This document shows, in pieces, positions 36,888-46,362 of a DNA stretch of 64,000 bases. Below the pieces are notes generated by a model that did not search any database, was not told where the DNA came from, and saw nothing but the letters and a program-made list of their open reading frames with translations. The stretch lies in the NCBI RefSeq assembly GCF_021353265.1, contig NZ_JAJTWU010000010.1:62001-126000 (forward strand). Reading direction: 5' to 3'. The stretch comes from Pelomonas cellulosilytica (GTDB taxonomy: Bacteria > Pseudomonadota > Gammaproteobacteria > Burkholderiales > Burkholderiaceae_C). The translations under genes and the position numbers were made by a program. The stretch's first letter is position 1, and every line of letters begins with the position of its first letter.

Positions 36888-38507
36888 ATGCCGGTGCTGA
36901 CCACGCAGCTCACCCCCCGCTCGGCCGATTTCCAGGCCAACGCCGAGGCGATGCGCGCGCTGATCGACGACTTGAACGCCAAACTGGCGCAGATCGCCCA
37001 AGGCGGCGGCGAAGCTGCCCGCGCCAAGCACACCGCCCGCGGCAAGCTGCTGCCGCGCGACCGCGTCGAGCTGCTGCTGGACCCCGGCACGCCCTTCCTG
37101 GAGATTGCGCCGCTGGCCGGACTGAATCTCTACGACAACGCCGCGCCGGGCGGCGGCGTGGTGGCCGGCATCGGTCGCGTGTCGGGCGTGGAGTGCATCA
37201 TCGTGTGCAACGACGCCACGGTGAAGGGCGGCACCTACTACCCCATCACCGTCAAGAAGCATCTGCGCGCGCAAGAGATCGCCGCGCAGAACCGGCTGCC
37301 TTGCATCTATCTTGTGGACAGCGGCGGCGCCAACCTGCCCAACCAGGACGAGGTCTTCCCCGACCGCGACCACTTCGGCCGCATCTTCTTCAACCAGGCC
37401 AACCTCAGCGCCGAAGGCATCCCGCAGATCGCCGTCGTCATGGGCTCGTGCACGGCCGGCGGCGCCTACGTGCCGGCGATGAGCGACGAGACCATCATCG
37501 TCAAGGACCAGGGCACCATCTTCCTGGGCGGCCCGCCGCTGGTGAAGGCGGCCACCGGCGAGGTCGTCTCGGCCGAAGACCTCGGCGGCGGCGACGTGCA
37601 CACGCGCCTCTCGGGAGTGGCCGACCACCTCGCCAACAACGACACGCATGCGCTGGCCATCGCGCGCCAGTCCGTCGCACGCCTGAACTGGACCAAGGCC
37701 AACCCGCTGCTCGTCCAGGAACCCAAGGCCCCGGTCTTCGACCCGGCCGAGCTGCACGGCGTGATCCCGACCCAAGATGGGAAAACTGGGCGCAAGCCTT
37801 TCGACGTGCGCGAGGTCATCGCCCGCATCGTCGACGGCAGCGAGTTCGACGAGTTCAAGGCCCGCTACGGGGCAACGTTGGTGTGCGGCTTCGCGCACAT
37901 CGAGGGCATGCCCGTGGGCATCGTCGCCAACAACGGCATCCTGTTCGCCGAGAGCGCCAACAAGGGCGCGCACTTCATCGAGCTGTGCTGCCAGCGCAAG
38001 ATCCCGCTGGTGTTCCTGCAGAACATCACCGGCTTCATGGTGGGCCGCAAGTACGAGAACGAGGGCATCGCCCGCGCCGGCGCCAAGATGGTGACGGCCG
38101 TCGCCTGCGCCCAGGTGCCCAAGTTCACCGTCATCATCGGCGGCTCGTTCGGCGCCGGGAACTACGGTATGTGCGGCCGTGCGTACTCGCCGCGCTTCCT
38201 GTGGATGTGGCCCAACGCGCGCATCTCGGTGATGGGCGGCGAGCAGGCCGCCAGCGTGTTGAGCACGATCCGCCGAGATGCGATCGAGGCCAAGGGCGGT
38301 AGCTGGTCCGCTGACGAGGAGGAAACCTTCAAGGCCCCGCTGCGCCAGCAGTACGAAGCGCAGGGCCACCCCTACTACGCGTCGGCCCGGCTGTGGGACG
38401 ACGGCGTCATCGACCCCGCCGACACGCGTCGCGTGCTGGCGCTGGGACTGAGCGCTTCGCTGAACGCGCCCATTCCCGATACTAAGTTCGGCGTCTTCCG
38501 GATGTGA
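36888..38507 (+). CDS. mccB: Methylcrotonyl-CoA carboxylase, carboxyltransferase subunit
   Basis: A 539-residue subunit that moves the carboxyl group from biotin to 3-methylcrotonyl-CoA, giving 3-methylglutaconyl-CoA in leucine breakdown. Motifs typical of this subclass: [70 protein letters not shown] and the C-terminal [11 protein letters not shown]. The start at 36888 follows GAGGAG and gives the usual N-terminus; the longer frame upstream is not used. mccA lies 8 kb downstream, and the isovaleryl-CoA dehydrogenase gene is not in the window. Confidence 0.95.
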   Translation: MPVLTTQLTPRSADFQANAEAMRALIDDLNAKLAQIAQGGGEAARAKHTARGKLLPRDRVELLLDPGTPFLEIAPLAGLNLYDNAAPGGGVVAGIGRVSGVECIIVCNDATVKGGTYYPITVKKHLRAQEIAAQNRLPCIYLVDSGGANLPNQDEVFPDRDHFGRIFFNQANLSAEGIPQIAVVMGSCTAGGAYVPAMSDETIIVKDQGTIFLGGPPLVKAATGEVVSAEDLGGGDVHTRLSGVADHLANNDTHALAIARQSVARLNWTKANPLLVQEPKAPVFDPAELHGVIPTQDGKTGRKPFDVREVIARIVDGSEFDEFKARYGATLVCGFAHIEGMPVGIVANNGILFAESANKGAHFIELCCQRKIPLVFLQNITGFMVGRKYENEGIARAGAKMVTAVACAQVPKFTVIIGGSFGAGNYGMCGRAYSPRFLWMWPNARISVMGGEQAASVLSTIRRDAIEAKGGSWSADEEETFKAPLRQQYEAQGHPYYASARLWDDGVIDPADTRRVLALGLSASLNAPIPDTKFGVFRM

Positions 38508-38512
38508 GGGCA

Positions 38513-38632
38513 ATGATGTGGCGCTTGCTCACCGCCGGGGCGGCGACGCGGTACGACCTGGCTCAGGTGGACGCCTCGCTGCGCCGCGTCGCCGCCCCGC
38601 TGGCCCCCGCCTGTGGTAGACCCGCTCCATGA
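38513..38632 (+). CDS. Possible leader ORF, 39 aa
   Basis: A short frame with two ATGs (38513, 38516) after GAGGG, beginning 5 bp after mccB. Its TGA (38630-38632) overlaps the ATG of the next gene as ATGA. The peptide opens MMWRLLTAGAATRYDL and has no known motif. The spacing fits a translational coupling leader, but the frame could also be open by chance in GC-rich DNA. Confidence 0.25.
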   Translation: MMWRLLTAGAATRYDLAQVDASLRRVAAPLAPACGRPAP

Positions 38633-39504
38633 AACACCTGCATCGCATCATCGCCCCGGCGCTGCTGGCCGCCGGCCTACACGGCACTGCCCACGCCAAG
38701 CTCGTCGAACAGCAGTTCGACCTCCCGGTGCACGTCGCCAACGCCTGGGGCAAAGTGGTGGAGCAGCCCATCCGCGTGACCGTCTACTTCAACGACGCGA
38801 CGCCGGCGCCGCGCCCCATCGTGCTGATCAACCATGGCCGGGCCGTGGACGCCGACGGCCGGGCCGCGCTCGGGCGGGCTCGCTTCCCCGAGGCGTCGCG
38901 CTGGTTCGCCGAACGTGGCTTCCTGGTCGCCGTGCCCACGCGCATCGGCTACGGCGTCAGCGGCGGCGAGGACGTCGAGGACTCCGGCAGCTGCAACAAC
39001 CGCCTCTACCCGCCCGTCTTCCGCGCCGCGGCCGACCAGAGCCTGCAGCTGCTGGACGTGCTGCGCCAGCGCGACGACGTCGTGAAGGACCGCACCGTAC
39101 TGCTGGGCCAGTCGTTCGGTGGCGCGACCACCGTCACGCTGGCGTCGCTGAACCCGGCCGGCGTCGTCACCGCCATCAACTTTGCCGGCGGCGGGGGCGG
39201 CGACCCCAAGGCCCACCCGGAGCAGCCCTGCTCGCCCGTGCAGCTCCGTCGCATGTTTGCCGGCTATGGCCAGACGGCGCATGTGCCCATGCTGTGGGCG
39301 TACACCGAGAACGACCGCTTCTTCGGCGCCACGCTGCCGCGCGAGTGGGTGCAGGCCTTCCGCGACGCCGGCGGGCAGGCCGAGTTCAAGCAGTTCCCAC
39401 CTCACGGCGAGGACGGCCACCTGCTATTCGCCAAGTTCCCGCAGGTCTGGCAGCCCGTCGTCGCCGACTTCCTGCGCCGCCAGGGCTTCGACATCAAGGA
39501 CTGA
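38629..39504 (+). CDS. Exported alpha/beta hydrolase (dienelactone hydrolase-like)
   Basis: A 291-residue protein with a signal peptide (about 1-23, ending TAHAK). The fold shows VLINHGRAVD (oxyanion region), the nucleophile elbow LLGQSFGGATT, a candidate acid in YTENDRFF and a His in GEDGHLLF. This set resembles small secreted dienelactone-hydrolase-type enzymes. The substrate is unknown, and a link to leucine breakdown is not supported by motif. It lies in the same-strand run between mccB and the GNAT gene, 2 bp from the latter. Confidence 0.78.
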   Translation: MKHLHRIIAPALLAAGLHGTAHAKLVEQQFDLPVHVANAWGKVVEQPIRVTVYFNDATPAPRPIVLINHGRAVDADGRAALGRARFPEASRWFAERGFLVAVPTRIGYGVSGGEDVEDSGSCNNRLYPPVFRAAADQSLQLLDVLRQRDDVVKDRTVLLGQSFGGATTVTLASLNPAGVVTAINFAGGGGGDPKAHPEQPCSPVQLRRMFAGYGQTAHVPMLWAYTENDRFFGATLPREWVQAFRDAGGQAEFKQFPPHGEDGHLLFAKFPQVWQPVVADFLRRQGFDIKD

Positions 39505-39506
39505 GC

Positions 39507-40046
39507 ATGCCCACCATCCGCCCGCTGGCCGCCAGCGACTGCCTGACCGAGCTGACGGCGCTGCTGCACGCGTCCTACGCATCGCTGGCCGCGCAGGGCT
39601 GGAACTTCACGGCCGTCGACCAGCCCGTGGACGTCACCCGCGACCGGCTGGCCGGCGCGCAGGGCTTCGTCGCCGAGCGGGGCGGCCGCCTCGTCGGCAC
39701 CATCGCCGTCCGCGGCCCCAAGCCGGCGGGCGAGGCCTACATCGGCGACCCGTCGCCCCCGCTGTTCACGACACCCGGCACGGCCATCCTGTCGCAGCTG
39801 GCCGTGCATCCGGACTGCCGCGGCCTCAGGCTGGGCGAGCGCCTGCTCGACGCCGCCGAGGCCTGGGCTCGCGCCCAGGGCCTTACGCAGATCGCGCTGG
39901 ACACCGCCGAACCCGCAACCGCGCTGCGCCGCCGCTACGAGCGCCGCGGCTATGTCACCGTGGGCAGCGTGCAGTGGCGAGGCAAGACCTATGCGTCGGT
40001 GTTGATGGCCAAGCCGCTGGCACCCGCCGAGCGACGCGAAGCATAA
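39507..40046 (+). CDS. GNAT family N-acetyltransferase
   Basis: A 179-residue single-domain acetyltransferase. The acetyl-CoA binding motif A is ILSQLAVHPDCRGLRLGERLL (Arg/Gln-x-x-Gly-x-Gly/Ala type), followed by AEAWARAQGLTQIALDTAE and LRRRYERRGYVTVGS. The target amine is unknown. It starts 2 bp after the hydrolase gene, so the two are probably one transcript. Its stop codon lies inside the likely -10 region of vapB. Confidence 0.85.
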   Translation: MPTIRPLAASDCLTELTALLHASYASLAAQGWNFTAVDQPVDVTRDRLAGAQGFVAERGGRLVGTIAVRGPKPAGEAYIGDPSPPLFTTPGTAILSQLAVHPDCRGLRLGERLLDAAEAWARAQGLTQIALDTAEPATALRRRYERRGYVTVGSVQWRGKTYASVLMAKPLAPAERREA

Positions 40047-40047
40047 A

Positions 40048-40077
40048 ATGTGTCTGAAATCCGCATTTCGCACACAT
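40048..40077. promoter_or_regulatory. vapBC operator palindrome
   Basis: ATGTGTCTGAAAT (40048-40060) and ATTTCGCACACAT (40065-40077) are inverted arms matching at 11 of 13 positions, with a 4-base spacer. They end one base before the vapB ATG. CATAAA at 40042-40047 is a plausible -10. VapBC complexes usually bind such palindromes to repress their own operon. No Shine-Dalgarno is visible before vapB, so its message may be leaderless or have a short leader. Confidence 0.6.
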
Positions 40078-40078
40078 C

Positions 40079-40354
40079 ATGCGCACCAACATCGACATTG
40101 ACGACGACTTGATGGCCGCCGCGATGAAGGCCGGGCCGTACAAGACCAAGAAGGAAGCCGTGGAAGCCGGCCTGCTGCTGCTGAAGCGGCAGGCGGCCTA
40201 CCGCGAGATCCTGAAGTTCCGCGGCCAGCTGCAATGGGGCTGGGGCGACGAGGCGGAGGAGGCGAACGACGCGCCCGCGGCCGCCGAGCCCGCCAAGGCC
40301 CATCGCGCGGCTGCGGCCAAGCCCAAGGCGGAGAAGGCCCGTGGTCGTCGTTGA
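40079..40354 (+). CDS. vapB: VapB-type antitoxin
   Basis: A 91-residue antitoxin. The N-terminal ribbon-helix-helix (MRTNIDIDDDLMAAAMKAG, KTKKEAVEAGLLLLKR) is the DNA-binding part; the FRGQLQWGW stretch and the long Ala/Lys-rich tail would bind the toxin. It overlaps vapC by 14 bases. A palindrome just before the ATG is the expected operator. The C-terminal tail (AAAEPAKAHRAAAAKPKAEK) is longer and more Ala/Lys-rich than usual for small VapB proteins. Confidence 0.88.
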   Translation: MRTNIDIDDDLMAAAMKAGPYKTKKEAVEAGLLLLKRQAAYREILKFRGQLQWGWGDEAEEANDAPAAAEPAKAHRAAAAKPKAEKARGRR

Positions 40355-40748
40355 CAGCGGCGTCTGGATCGACCTGCTGGCCGGTCACGAGAACTCGGCC
40401 AGCGACGCGCTGGCGCGGCTGCTGCACCATGGTGAGACCGAACTGGTGCTGCCGGACCTGGTGCTGTTCGAGGTGCTTCGCGGGTTCCGGCAGGAAGCCG
40501 ACCTGCGCACCGCGCGCGCGCTGTTCGCTGCCCTTCCGGTCGCGTCGACCGGTGGCGAAGAGATCGCCTTGCGCGCCGCGGAGCACTATCGCCAGCTGCG
40601 GCGGCTGGGCATCACGGTGTGCAGCGCCATCGACTCGCTGATCGCCAGCTTCTGCATCGAACGGGGCCACGCGCTGTTACACCGCGACCGTGACTTCGAT
40701 CCCTACGCCACCCACTTCGGCCTGCAGGTCTGGCCGCACCTGAGCTAG
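40341..40748 (+). CDS. vapC: VapC-type PIN-domain ribonuclease toxin
   Basis: A 135-residue PIN protein. The acidic active-site residues are in place: D5 (VVVDSGVWIDLL), E44 (LFEVLRGF), D98 (SAIDSLIA) and D116/D118 (HRDRDFDPYA). Such toxins cut specific RNAs, often initiator tRNA or rRNA. The start is GTG at 40341, inside the vapB end. It stops 3 bp before liuC, so vapBC leads directly into the leucine/biotin gene run on the same strand. All catalytic residues look intact, so the toxin is probably active. Confidence 0.9.
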   Translation: MVVVDSGVWIDLLAGHENSASDALARLLHHGETELVLPDLVLFEVLRGFRQEADLRTARALFAALPVASTGGEEIALRAAEHYRQLRRLGITVCSAIDSLIASFCIERGHALLHRDRDFDPYATHFGLQVWPHLS

Positions 40749-40751
40749 CCC

Positions 40752-41534
40752 ATGGCCGCACTGCAAGTCACCGACGACGGTCGCATCGCCCGCGTCACGC
40801 TGAACCGCCCCGAGGTCCGCAACGCGTTCAACGAAGCGTTGATCGCGGAGCTGACCGCGACCTTCACCCGGCTCGGCCAGCGCCCAGAGCTGCGCGCCAT
40901 CGTCCTCGCCGCCGAGGGCAAGGCCTTCTGCGCTGGTGCCGACCTGAACTGGATGCAGGCGATGGCCGGTTACTCGTGGACCGAGAACCACGCCGACGCG
41001 ACGCGGCTGGCCGACATGCTGTGGGCGATCTACAACTGCCCGGTACCGGTCCTCGCCCGCGTGCAGGGCGACGCCTACGCCGGCGGCGTGGGGCTGGTGG
41101 CCTGCGCCGACATTGTCGTGGCCGCGGACACCGCAGGCTTCTGCCTGTCGGAGGCCAAGCTGGGCCTGCTGCCGGCCACCATCGGCCCCTACGTCGTGAA
41201 GGCGCTGGGCGAGCAGGCCTCGCGGCGTTACTTCGTGACGGCCGAGCGGTTCAGCGCCGCCGAGGCGCATCGCCTGGGCCTAGTGCACGAGATCGTGACG
41301 GCCGACGCGCTGGACGCCAAGGTCGGCGAACTCTTGACAGCCATCACCGCCAACGGTCCTGCGGCCGTGCGTGCCTGCAAGCGGCTCGTCAAAGACGTCG
41401 CCGGCCGCGACATCACTCCCGCGCTGCGCGACGACACTGCCCGGCGCATTGCCGACATCCGCGCCAGCGACGAGGGGCGCGACGGCGTGCAGAGCTTCCT
41501 GAGCAAAGCCAGGCCCTCGTGGCTGCCCGGATGA
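40752..41534 (+). CDS. liuC: Methylglutaconyl-CoA hydratase (enoyl-CoA hydratase family)
   Basis: A 260-residue crotonase that hydrates 3-methylglutaconyl-CoA to HMG-CoA. Family motifs: LNRPEVRNAFN, CAGADLNWMQAM (oxyanion hole), GDAYAGGVGLVACADI and LSEAKLGLLPATIGPYV. The combination with mccA, mccB and HMG-CoA lyase makes the liuC assignment much better than a generic hydratase. It follows vapC with a 3-bp gap, and its TGA overlaps the next ATG (41531-41534), so translation runs on. Confidence 0.88.
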   Translation: MAALQVTDDGRIARVTLNRPEVRNAFNEALIAELTATFTRLGQRPELRAIVLAAEGKAFCAGADLNWMQAMAGYSWTENHADATRLADMLWAIYNCPVPVLARVQGDAYAGGVGLVACADIVVAADTAGFCLSEAKLGLLPATIGPYVVKALGEQASRRYFVTAERFSAAEAHRLGLVHEIVTADALDAKVGELLTAITANGPAAVRACKRLVKDVAGRDITPALRDDTARRIADIRASDEGRDGVQSFLSKARPSWLPG

Positions 41535-42142
41535 ACCTCGACGCCGTTCACCTGCTCGCCCTCGCCGCCGCGCTCGGCTGGGCCAGCGGGCTTCGGTTGT
41601 ACCTGACCGTGCTGCTGGTCGGCATCGCCGGGCATTGGGGGTGGATCGCGCTGCCGCCGGGGCTGCAGGTGCTGGCATCGCCACTGGTGATGGCCTGCGC
41701 CGCCGCGCTCGCGTTCGTCGAGTTCCTGGCCGACAAGATCCCGCTCGTCGACAGCGCCTGGGATGCGCTGCACACGCTGATCCGCGTCCCCGCCGGGGCG
41801 GCGCTCGTGGCCGGGCTGGTCAGCGGCTGGGCCGGCGATGGCGGCCAGGCCTGGGGCGTTGTCGCCGCACTCGTCGGCGGCGGCCTTGCAGCCACGGCGC
41901 ATGCCGCCAAGGCCAGCACGCGCGCCGCGGCCAACACCTCGCCCGAGCCGTTCTCCAACCTCGGCCTGTCACTGGCCGGCGACGTGGCGGTGCCGGCAAT
42001 GCTATGGCTGGCCTGGGCGCACCCATTCGTCTTCTTTCCGCTGCTGGCGTTGGCGCTCGTCTTCATGGCCGCGCTGATCTGGTTCTGCTTCCGTTTCTTG
42101 CGTGCACTCGTCCGCCGCGTGCGCCGCACCGCTCCCGCATGA
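41531..42142 (+). CDS. DUF4126 membrane protein
   Basis: A 203-residue protein with several hydrophobic helices (about 5-30, 45-70, 90-120, 140-190) and a basic tail (RRVRRTAPA). The family DUF4126 has no known role. Its start overlaps the end of liuC, and its end overlaps the start of bioA, both by 4 bases, so it is translated as part of the liuC-bio run. Its fixed place between a leucine-degradation gene and biotin-synthesis genes is worth noting, though nothing in it shows biotin or precursor transport. Confidence 0.75.
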   Translation: MNLDAVHLLALAAALGWASGLRLYLTVLLVGIAGHWGWIALPPGLQVLASPLVMACAAALAFVEFLADKIPLVDSAWDALHTLIRVPAGAALVAGLVSGWAGDGGQAWGVVAALVGGGLAATAHAAKASTRAAANTSPEPFSNLGLSLAGDVAVPAMLWLAWAHPFVFFPLLALALVFMAALIWFCFRFLRALVRRVRRTAPA

Positions 42143-43431
42143 CTTCTCTCCAAGACCGCAGCCGCACGGCTGTCTGGCACCCCTGCACGCAGATGGCCCG
42201 CCTCGTCGACGTGCCGCCGCTGCCCATCGCCCGTGGCGAGGGACCCTGGCTGTTCGACACCGACGGAAATCGCTACTTCGACGCCAATTCGTCGTGGTGG
42301 GTCAACCTGTTCGGCCACAGCGACAAGCCGCTGCACGACGCCATCAAGGCGCAGCTCGACACGCTGCCGCATGTGATGCTGGCCGGCTGCACGCACGAGC
42401 CCGCCGTGCGGCTGGCCGAGCGACTGTCGGCACGCACCGGTGGTGCGCTGGGCCACACCTTCTTCGGCAGCGATGGCGCCAGCGCCGTCGAGATCGCGCT
42501 GAAGCAGAGCTTCCACAGCTGGAAGAACCGCGGCCGGCCAGACAAGCGCGAGTTCGTCTGCCTGAAGAACAGCTATCACGGCGAGACGCTGGGCGCGCTC
42601 AGCGTGACCGACGTGCAGGTCTTCCGCGACGCCTACGACCCACTGCTGATGCGCGCCCACATCGTCATGTCGCCCGACGCGCGGCTGGGCAACGAGGCGG
42701 AGGCACTTGCGGCGATGCGGACATTGCTGGCCGAGCGGCATGACCGCATCGCTTGCGTCATCGTCGAGCCGCTGATCCAGGGCGCGGCCGGCATGGTCAT
42801 GTACTCGCCGGCCTACCTGAAGGGCCTGCGCGAGCTGACGCGCGAGTTCGGCGTGCACCTGATCGCCGACGAGATCGCCGTGGGCTGTGGACGCACCGGC
42901 ACATTCTTTGCGTGGGAACAGTCGCAGGCGGATTGGCCCGACTTCGTCCTGCTGTCCAAGGGCATCACCGGCGGCACGCTGCCGCTGTCGCTGGTGCTGA
43001 CGACCGACGATGTGTTCGCCGCGTTCTGGAGCGAGGACGTCACGCGCGGCTTCCTGCACTCGCACTCCTACACCGGCAACCCGCTGGCCTGTGCCGCGGC
43101 GAACGCGGTGCTGGACCGCTTCGACGCCGGCCAGCTCGACGACAACCGCCAGCAGGCCGACCGCTTGGCCCGCGCCTTCGCACCCTTGGCCTCGCGTGTG
43201 AGCCATCTGCGCCAACGCGGCATGATCCTCGCCTTCGACGTGCCGGAAGCGCCGTCGCGCTTCGCCGAACGCTTCCACCTCGCGGCGCGCGCACACCAGT
43301 TGCTGATCCGGCCGATCGGCGCGACTGTCTACCTGATGCCTCCCTACCTGATCGACGACGCGACCGCGGCCTTCCTGGCCGATGCCGTGGCGCAAACGTT
43401 GAACGATGTGCTGAACGATGTCCTTGCTTGA
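42139..43431 (+). CDS. bioA: Adenosylmethionine-8-amino-7-oxononanoate aminotransferase
   Basis: A 430-residue PLP enzyme that makes 7,8-diaminopelargonate from KAPA with SAM as amino donor. Seen: the N-terminal HPCTQMARL, SSWWVNLFGH, GSDGASAVEIALK, SYHGETLGALSVTD, DEIAVGCGRTG and the PLP lysine in LLSKGITGGTLPLS. Length and motifs fit BioA rather than a general omega-transaminase. The ATG overlaps the stop of the DUF4126 gene, and its end overlaps bioF by 14 bases. Confidence 0.95.
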   Translation: MTSLQDRSRTAVWHPCTQMARLVDVPPLPIARGEGPWLFDTDGNRYFDANSSWWVNLFGHSDKPLHDAIKAQLDTLPHVMLAGCTHEPAVRLAERLSARTGGALGHTFFGSDGASAVEIALKQSFHSWKNRGRPDKREFVCLKNSYHGETLGALSVTDVQVFRDAYDPLLMRAHIVMSPDARLGNEAEALAAMRTLLAERHDRIACVIVEPLIQGAAGMVMYSPAYLKGLRELTREFGVHLIADEIAVGCGRTGTFFAWEQSQADWPDFVLLSKGITGGTLPLSLVLTTDDVFAAFWSEDVTRGFLHSHSYTGNPLACAAANAVLDRFDAGQLDDNRQQADRLARAFAPLASRVSHLRQRGMILAFDVPEAPSRFAERFHLAARAHQLLIRPIGATVYLMPPYLIDDATAAFLADAVAQTLNDVLNDVLA

Positions 43432-44632
43432 TCACCTCAGCGCCAAGCTCGCCGCCCTATCGGCGCAGAGCCTGACGCGCCAACTGCGGACCGCCGACGA
43501 CGGCACCGCACCGCGCCAGCGCGTCAACGGCCGCGAGCTGCTGATGTTCTGCTCCAACGACTACCTGGGCCTGGCGGCAGAGCCGGCCATTGCCGACGCG
43601 CTGGCCGAAGGCGCCCACCGGTGGGGCGGTGGCTCCGGCGCATCGCCGCTCGTCAGCGGGCACAGCGCCGCGCACGAGGCCGTGGCCGACACGCTGGCGG
43701 GGTGGTTTGCGCCGCACATCCCGCAGGCGCGCGCCCTCGGCTTCTGCACCGGCTACATGGCCAACCTGGCCGTCGTCACGGCGCTGGGCGACGAGCACAC
43801 CGAGATCTTCTCGGAGCAACTGAACCACGCGTCGCTGATCGACGCGGCGCGCCTGGCCAAGGCCAAGGTCACGCGCTTCCCGCACGTCGACCTCGACGCG
43901 CTGCGCACTGCGCTCGCAGCCAGCACGGCCAAGGTCAGGCTGATCGTGACGGACGCCGTCTTCAGCATGGACGGCGACCTCGCGCCGCTGCCCGGTCTGC
44001 TGGCGCTGGCCGAGGAGTTCGACGCCTGGCTGGTCGTCGACGACGCCCATGGTTTCGGCGTGCTCGGCGCCACCGGCCGCGGCGCGCTGGAGCACTTCGG
44101 GCTGCGCAGCGAGCGGCTCATCCTCGTCGGCACGCTCGGCAAGGCCGCCGGCCTCGCAGGGGCCTTTGTCGCAGCGCACACAACCGTCGTCGAGTACCTG
44201 CTGCAGGCCGCTCGCAACTTCATCTTCTCGACCGCGTCGCCGCCGGCCATCGAGCACGCGCTGCTGACCAGTTTCGCGCTCATCGACGGCCCGGCCGGCG
44301 CCCAGCGCCGTGCGAATCTCGTCGCACTGCAGGTCCGCCTGCGCGACGGCCTGATGGCGCTGATCGACCGCCACCCCCGCCTGGGCTGGTCGCTGACGGA
44401 TTCGTCCACGCCCATCCAGCCGCTCATCGTCGGCGGCAATGCCGAGGTCATGGCGCTTGCCGCCGCACTCGAAGCCGCCGGCCTGCGCGTGCCGGGCATC
44501 CGCCCGCCCACCGTCGCGGCCGGCAAGGCGCGGCTGCGCATCACGCTGTGCGGCACGCATACCGCCGCCGACGTCGACACGCTGCTGGCGGCGCTGGGCC
44601 GTGCGGCTGCCGCTCAGGAGCAAGCGGCATGA
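43418..44632 (+). CDS. bioF: 8-amino-7-oxononanoate synthase
   Basis: A 404-residue PLP enzyme condensing pimeloyl-ACP (or CoA) with alanine to KAPA. Motifs: FCSNDYLGLA, GSGASPLVSGH, VDDAHGFGVLG, then the PLP lysine in LVGTLGKAAGLAGAFVA and STASPPAIEHALL. It is the step before BioA. It overlaps bioA by 14 bases and bioD by 4 bases, so the bio genes are tightly coupled. bioC and bioH, which make the pimeloyl thioester, are not in the window. Confidence 0.95.
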   Translation: MSLLDHLSAKLAALSAQSLTRQLRTADDGTAPRQRVNGRELLMFCSNDYLGLAAEPAIADALAEGAHRWGGGSGASPLVSGHSAAHEAVADTLAGWFAPHIPQARALGFCTGYMANLAVVTALGDEHTEIFSEQLNHASLIDAARLAKAKVTRFPHVDLDALRTALAASTAKVRLIVTDAVFSMDGDLAPLPGLLALAEEFDAWLVVDDAHGFGVLGATGRGALEHFGLRSERLILVGTLGKAAGLAGAFVAAHTTVVEYLLQAARNFIFSTASPPAIEHALLTSFALIDGPAGAQRRANLVALQVRLRDGLMALIDRHPRLGWSLTDSSTPIQPLIVGGNAEVMALAAALEAAGLRVPGIRPPTVAAGKARLRITLCGTHTAADVDTLLAALGRAAAAQEQAA

Positions 44633-45318
44633 GGGGCTTCTTCATCACCGGCACCGACACCGAGATCGGCAAGACCGCCGTCACCGCGGGGCTCGCGCAG
44701 GCGTTCGCGCTGTCGGGGCGCCGCGTCGCCGCGCTCAAGCCCGTCTCTGCCGGGCAGGAGTTCATCGACGGCGACTGGCTCAACGACGACGTCGAGCGCC
44801 TGCGCGCTGCATCCAACCTCGGCCTCACGTCGGCTGAGGTCGGCGCGCTGCAGCTGCGCACGCCCTGCGCACCACACATCGCCGCTCGTATCGAGAACGA
44901 AGTCATCGCCCGCGTGCCACTGCTGCACGCGTTGCGCACCGTCGGTGGTCGCGCAGACGTCGCGCTGGTGGAAGGTGTCGGCGGCTTCCGCGTGCCGCTG
45001 ACCGACACTTGGGACACCGCCGACCTGGCCGTTGACCTGGGCCTGCCGGTCATCCTCGTTGTCGGCTTGCGCCTGGGCTGCATCAACCATGCGCTACTGA
45101 CGGCCGAGGCCATCCGCGCGCGCGGGCTGATGCTCGCCGGCTGGGTCGCCAACACGGTGGACGAGCGTCAGCCCCATGTCACCGACAATCTGCAAGCTTT
45201 GCAGTCGGGCCTGCAGGCCCCCTGCCTCGGCCATGTGCCGCGCCTGGCCCACGCCGACCACGCGACGATGGCGCGCCACCTGTCGCTCGAACCTCTGCTC
45301 GAACATCTCGCCGCATGA
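44629..45318 (+). CDS. bioD: Dethiobiotin synthetase
   Basis: A 229-residue ATP-dependent enzyme closing the ureido ring of dethiobiotin. The P-loop [16 protein letters not shown], the substrate Lys region ALKPVSAGQ and the [10 protein letters not shown] motif are intact. The 4-base overlaps at both ends (bioF, 44629-44632; bioB, 45315-45318) mark a single translational unit. Confidence 0.96.
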   Translation: MRGFFITGTDTEIGKTAVTAGLAQAFALSGRRVAALKPVSAGQEFIDGDWLNDDVERLRAASNLGLTSAEVGALQLRTPCAPHIAARIENEVIARVPLLHALRTVGGRADVALVEGVGGFRVPLTDTWDTADLAVDLGLPVILVVGLRLGCINHALLTAEAIRARGLMLAGWVANTVDERQPHVTDNLQALQSGLQAPCLGHVPRLAHADHATMARHLSLEPLLEHLAA

Positions 45319-46361
45319 ATCCCAACCAGATCAACACCCTCACGCCCACGACCGCCGCCGACCGCCGCCAGGCCAAGCCCTGGACCGTCGACGAGGTGGC
45401 CGCCCTGTTCGAGCTGCCGTTCAACGACTTGCTCTACCGGGCGCAGACCGTGCACCGCGAGAACTTCGATGCCAACGCGGTGCAGCTGTCAACGCTGCTG
45501 TCCATCAAGACCGGCGGCTGCGAGGAGGACTGCAAGTACTGCCCGCAGTCGGCCCACTTCGACACCGGCCTGAAGGCCGAGAAGCTGATCCCTCTGGAAG
45601 AAGTCATGGAAGCCGCCCGTGCCGCCAAGGCCAACGGCGCGACTCGCTTCTGCATGGGCGCTGCTTGGCGCAGCCCCAAGCCGCGTCACCTGGAAGCCAT
45701 CGGCACGATGATTTCCGAGGTCAAGGCGCTGGGCCTGGAGACCTGCCTGACCGCCGGCATGCTGGAAGACGGCCAGGCCGAGCAGCTGAAAAGCGCCGGC
45801 CTGGACTACTACAACCACAACCTCGACACGTCGCCCGAGTTCTACGGCCAGATCATCACGACCCGCACCTACCAGGACCGCCTGGACACGCTGGACCGCG
45901 TGCGCCAGCAGGGCATGAAGGTGTGCTCGGGCGGCATCGTCGGCATGGGCGAGACGCGCCGCCAGCGTGCCGGCCTGCTGGTGCAGCTCGCCAACCTGGA
46001 TCCTTACCCCGAAAGCGTGCCCATCAACAACCTCGTGCAGGTGGAAGGCACGCCGCTGGCCGGCACCGCGCCGCTGGACCCGCTGGAGTTCATCCGCACG
46101 ATCGCGGTGGCCCGCATCACGATGCCGCGCGCCATGGTGCGCCTGTCCGCCGGCCGCGAGGAGATGCCCGAGACCATGCAGGCGCTGTGCTTCCTCGCCG
46201 GCGCCAACTCGATGTTCTACGGCGACAAGCTGCTGACGACGAGCAACCCGCAGGCCGAAAAGGACCGCGCGCTGCTGGCGCGGCTGGGCATGCGCTGCGC
46301 GACCGAGGCCGAGCTGACGCCGTCGCAGGCCGCGGCAAAGGTGCAGGTCTGCACGCACTGA
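45315..46361 (+). CDS. bioB: Biotin synthase
   Basis: A 348-residue radical-SAM enzyme that adds sulfur to dethiobiotin. The [4Fe-4S] cysteines are C69, C73 and C76 ([15 protein letters not shown]). [12 protein letters not shown] and the late [15 protein letters not shown] motif, which belongs to the [2Fe-2S] region, are also visible. Length is normal. Its ATG overlaps bioD. It is followed after one base by a small lipoprotein gene, then 85 bp later by mccA, which needs biotin as its prosthetic group. Confidence 0.97.
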   Translation: MNPNQINTLTPTTAADRRQAKPWTVDEVAALFELPFNDLLYRAQTVHRENFDANAVQLSTLLSIKTGGCEEDCKYCPQSAHFDTGLKAEKLIPLEEVMEAARAAKANGATRFCMGAAWRSPKPRHLEAIGTMISEVKALGLETCLTAGMLEDGQAEQLKSAGLDYYNHNLDTSPEFYGQIITTRTYQDRLDTLDRVRQQGMKVCSGGIVGMGETRRQRAGLLVQLANLDPYPESVPINNLVQVEGTPLAGTAPLDPLEFIRTIAVARITMPRAMVRLSAGREEMPETMQALCFLAGANSMFYGDKLLTTSNPQAEKDRALLARLGMRCATEAELTPSQAAAKVQVCTH

Positions 46362-46362
46362 G

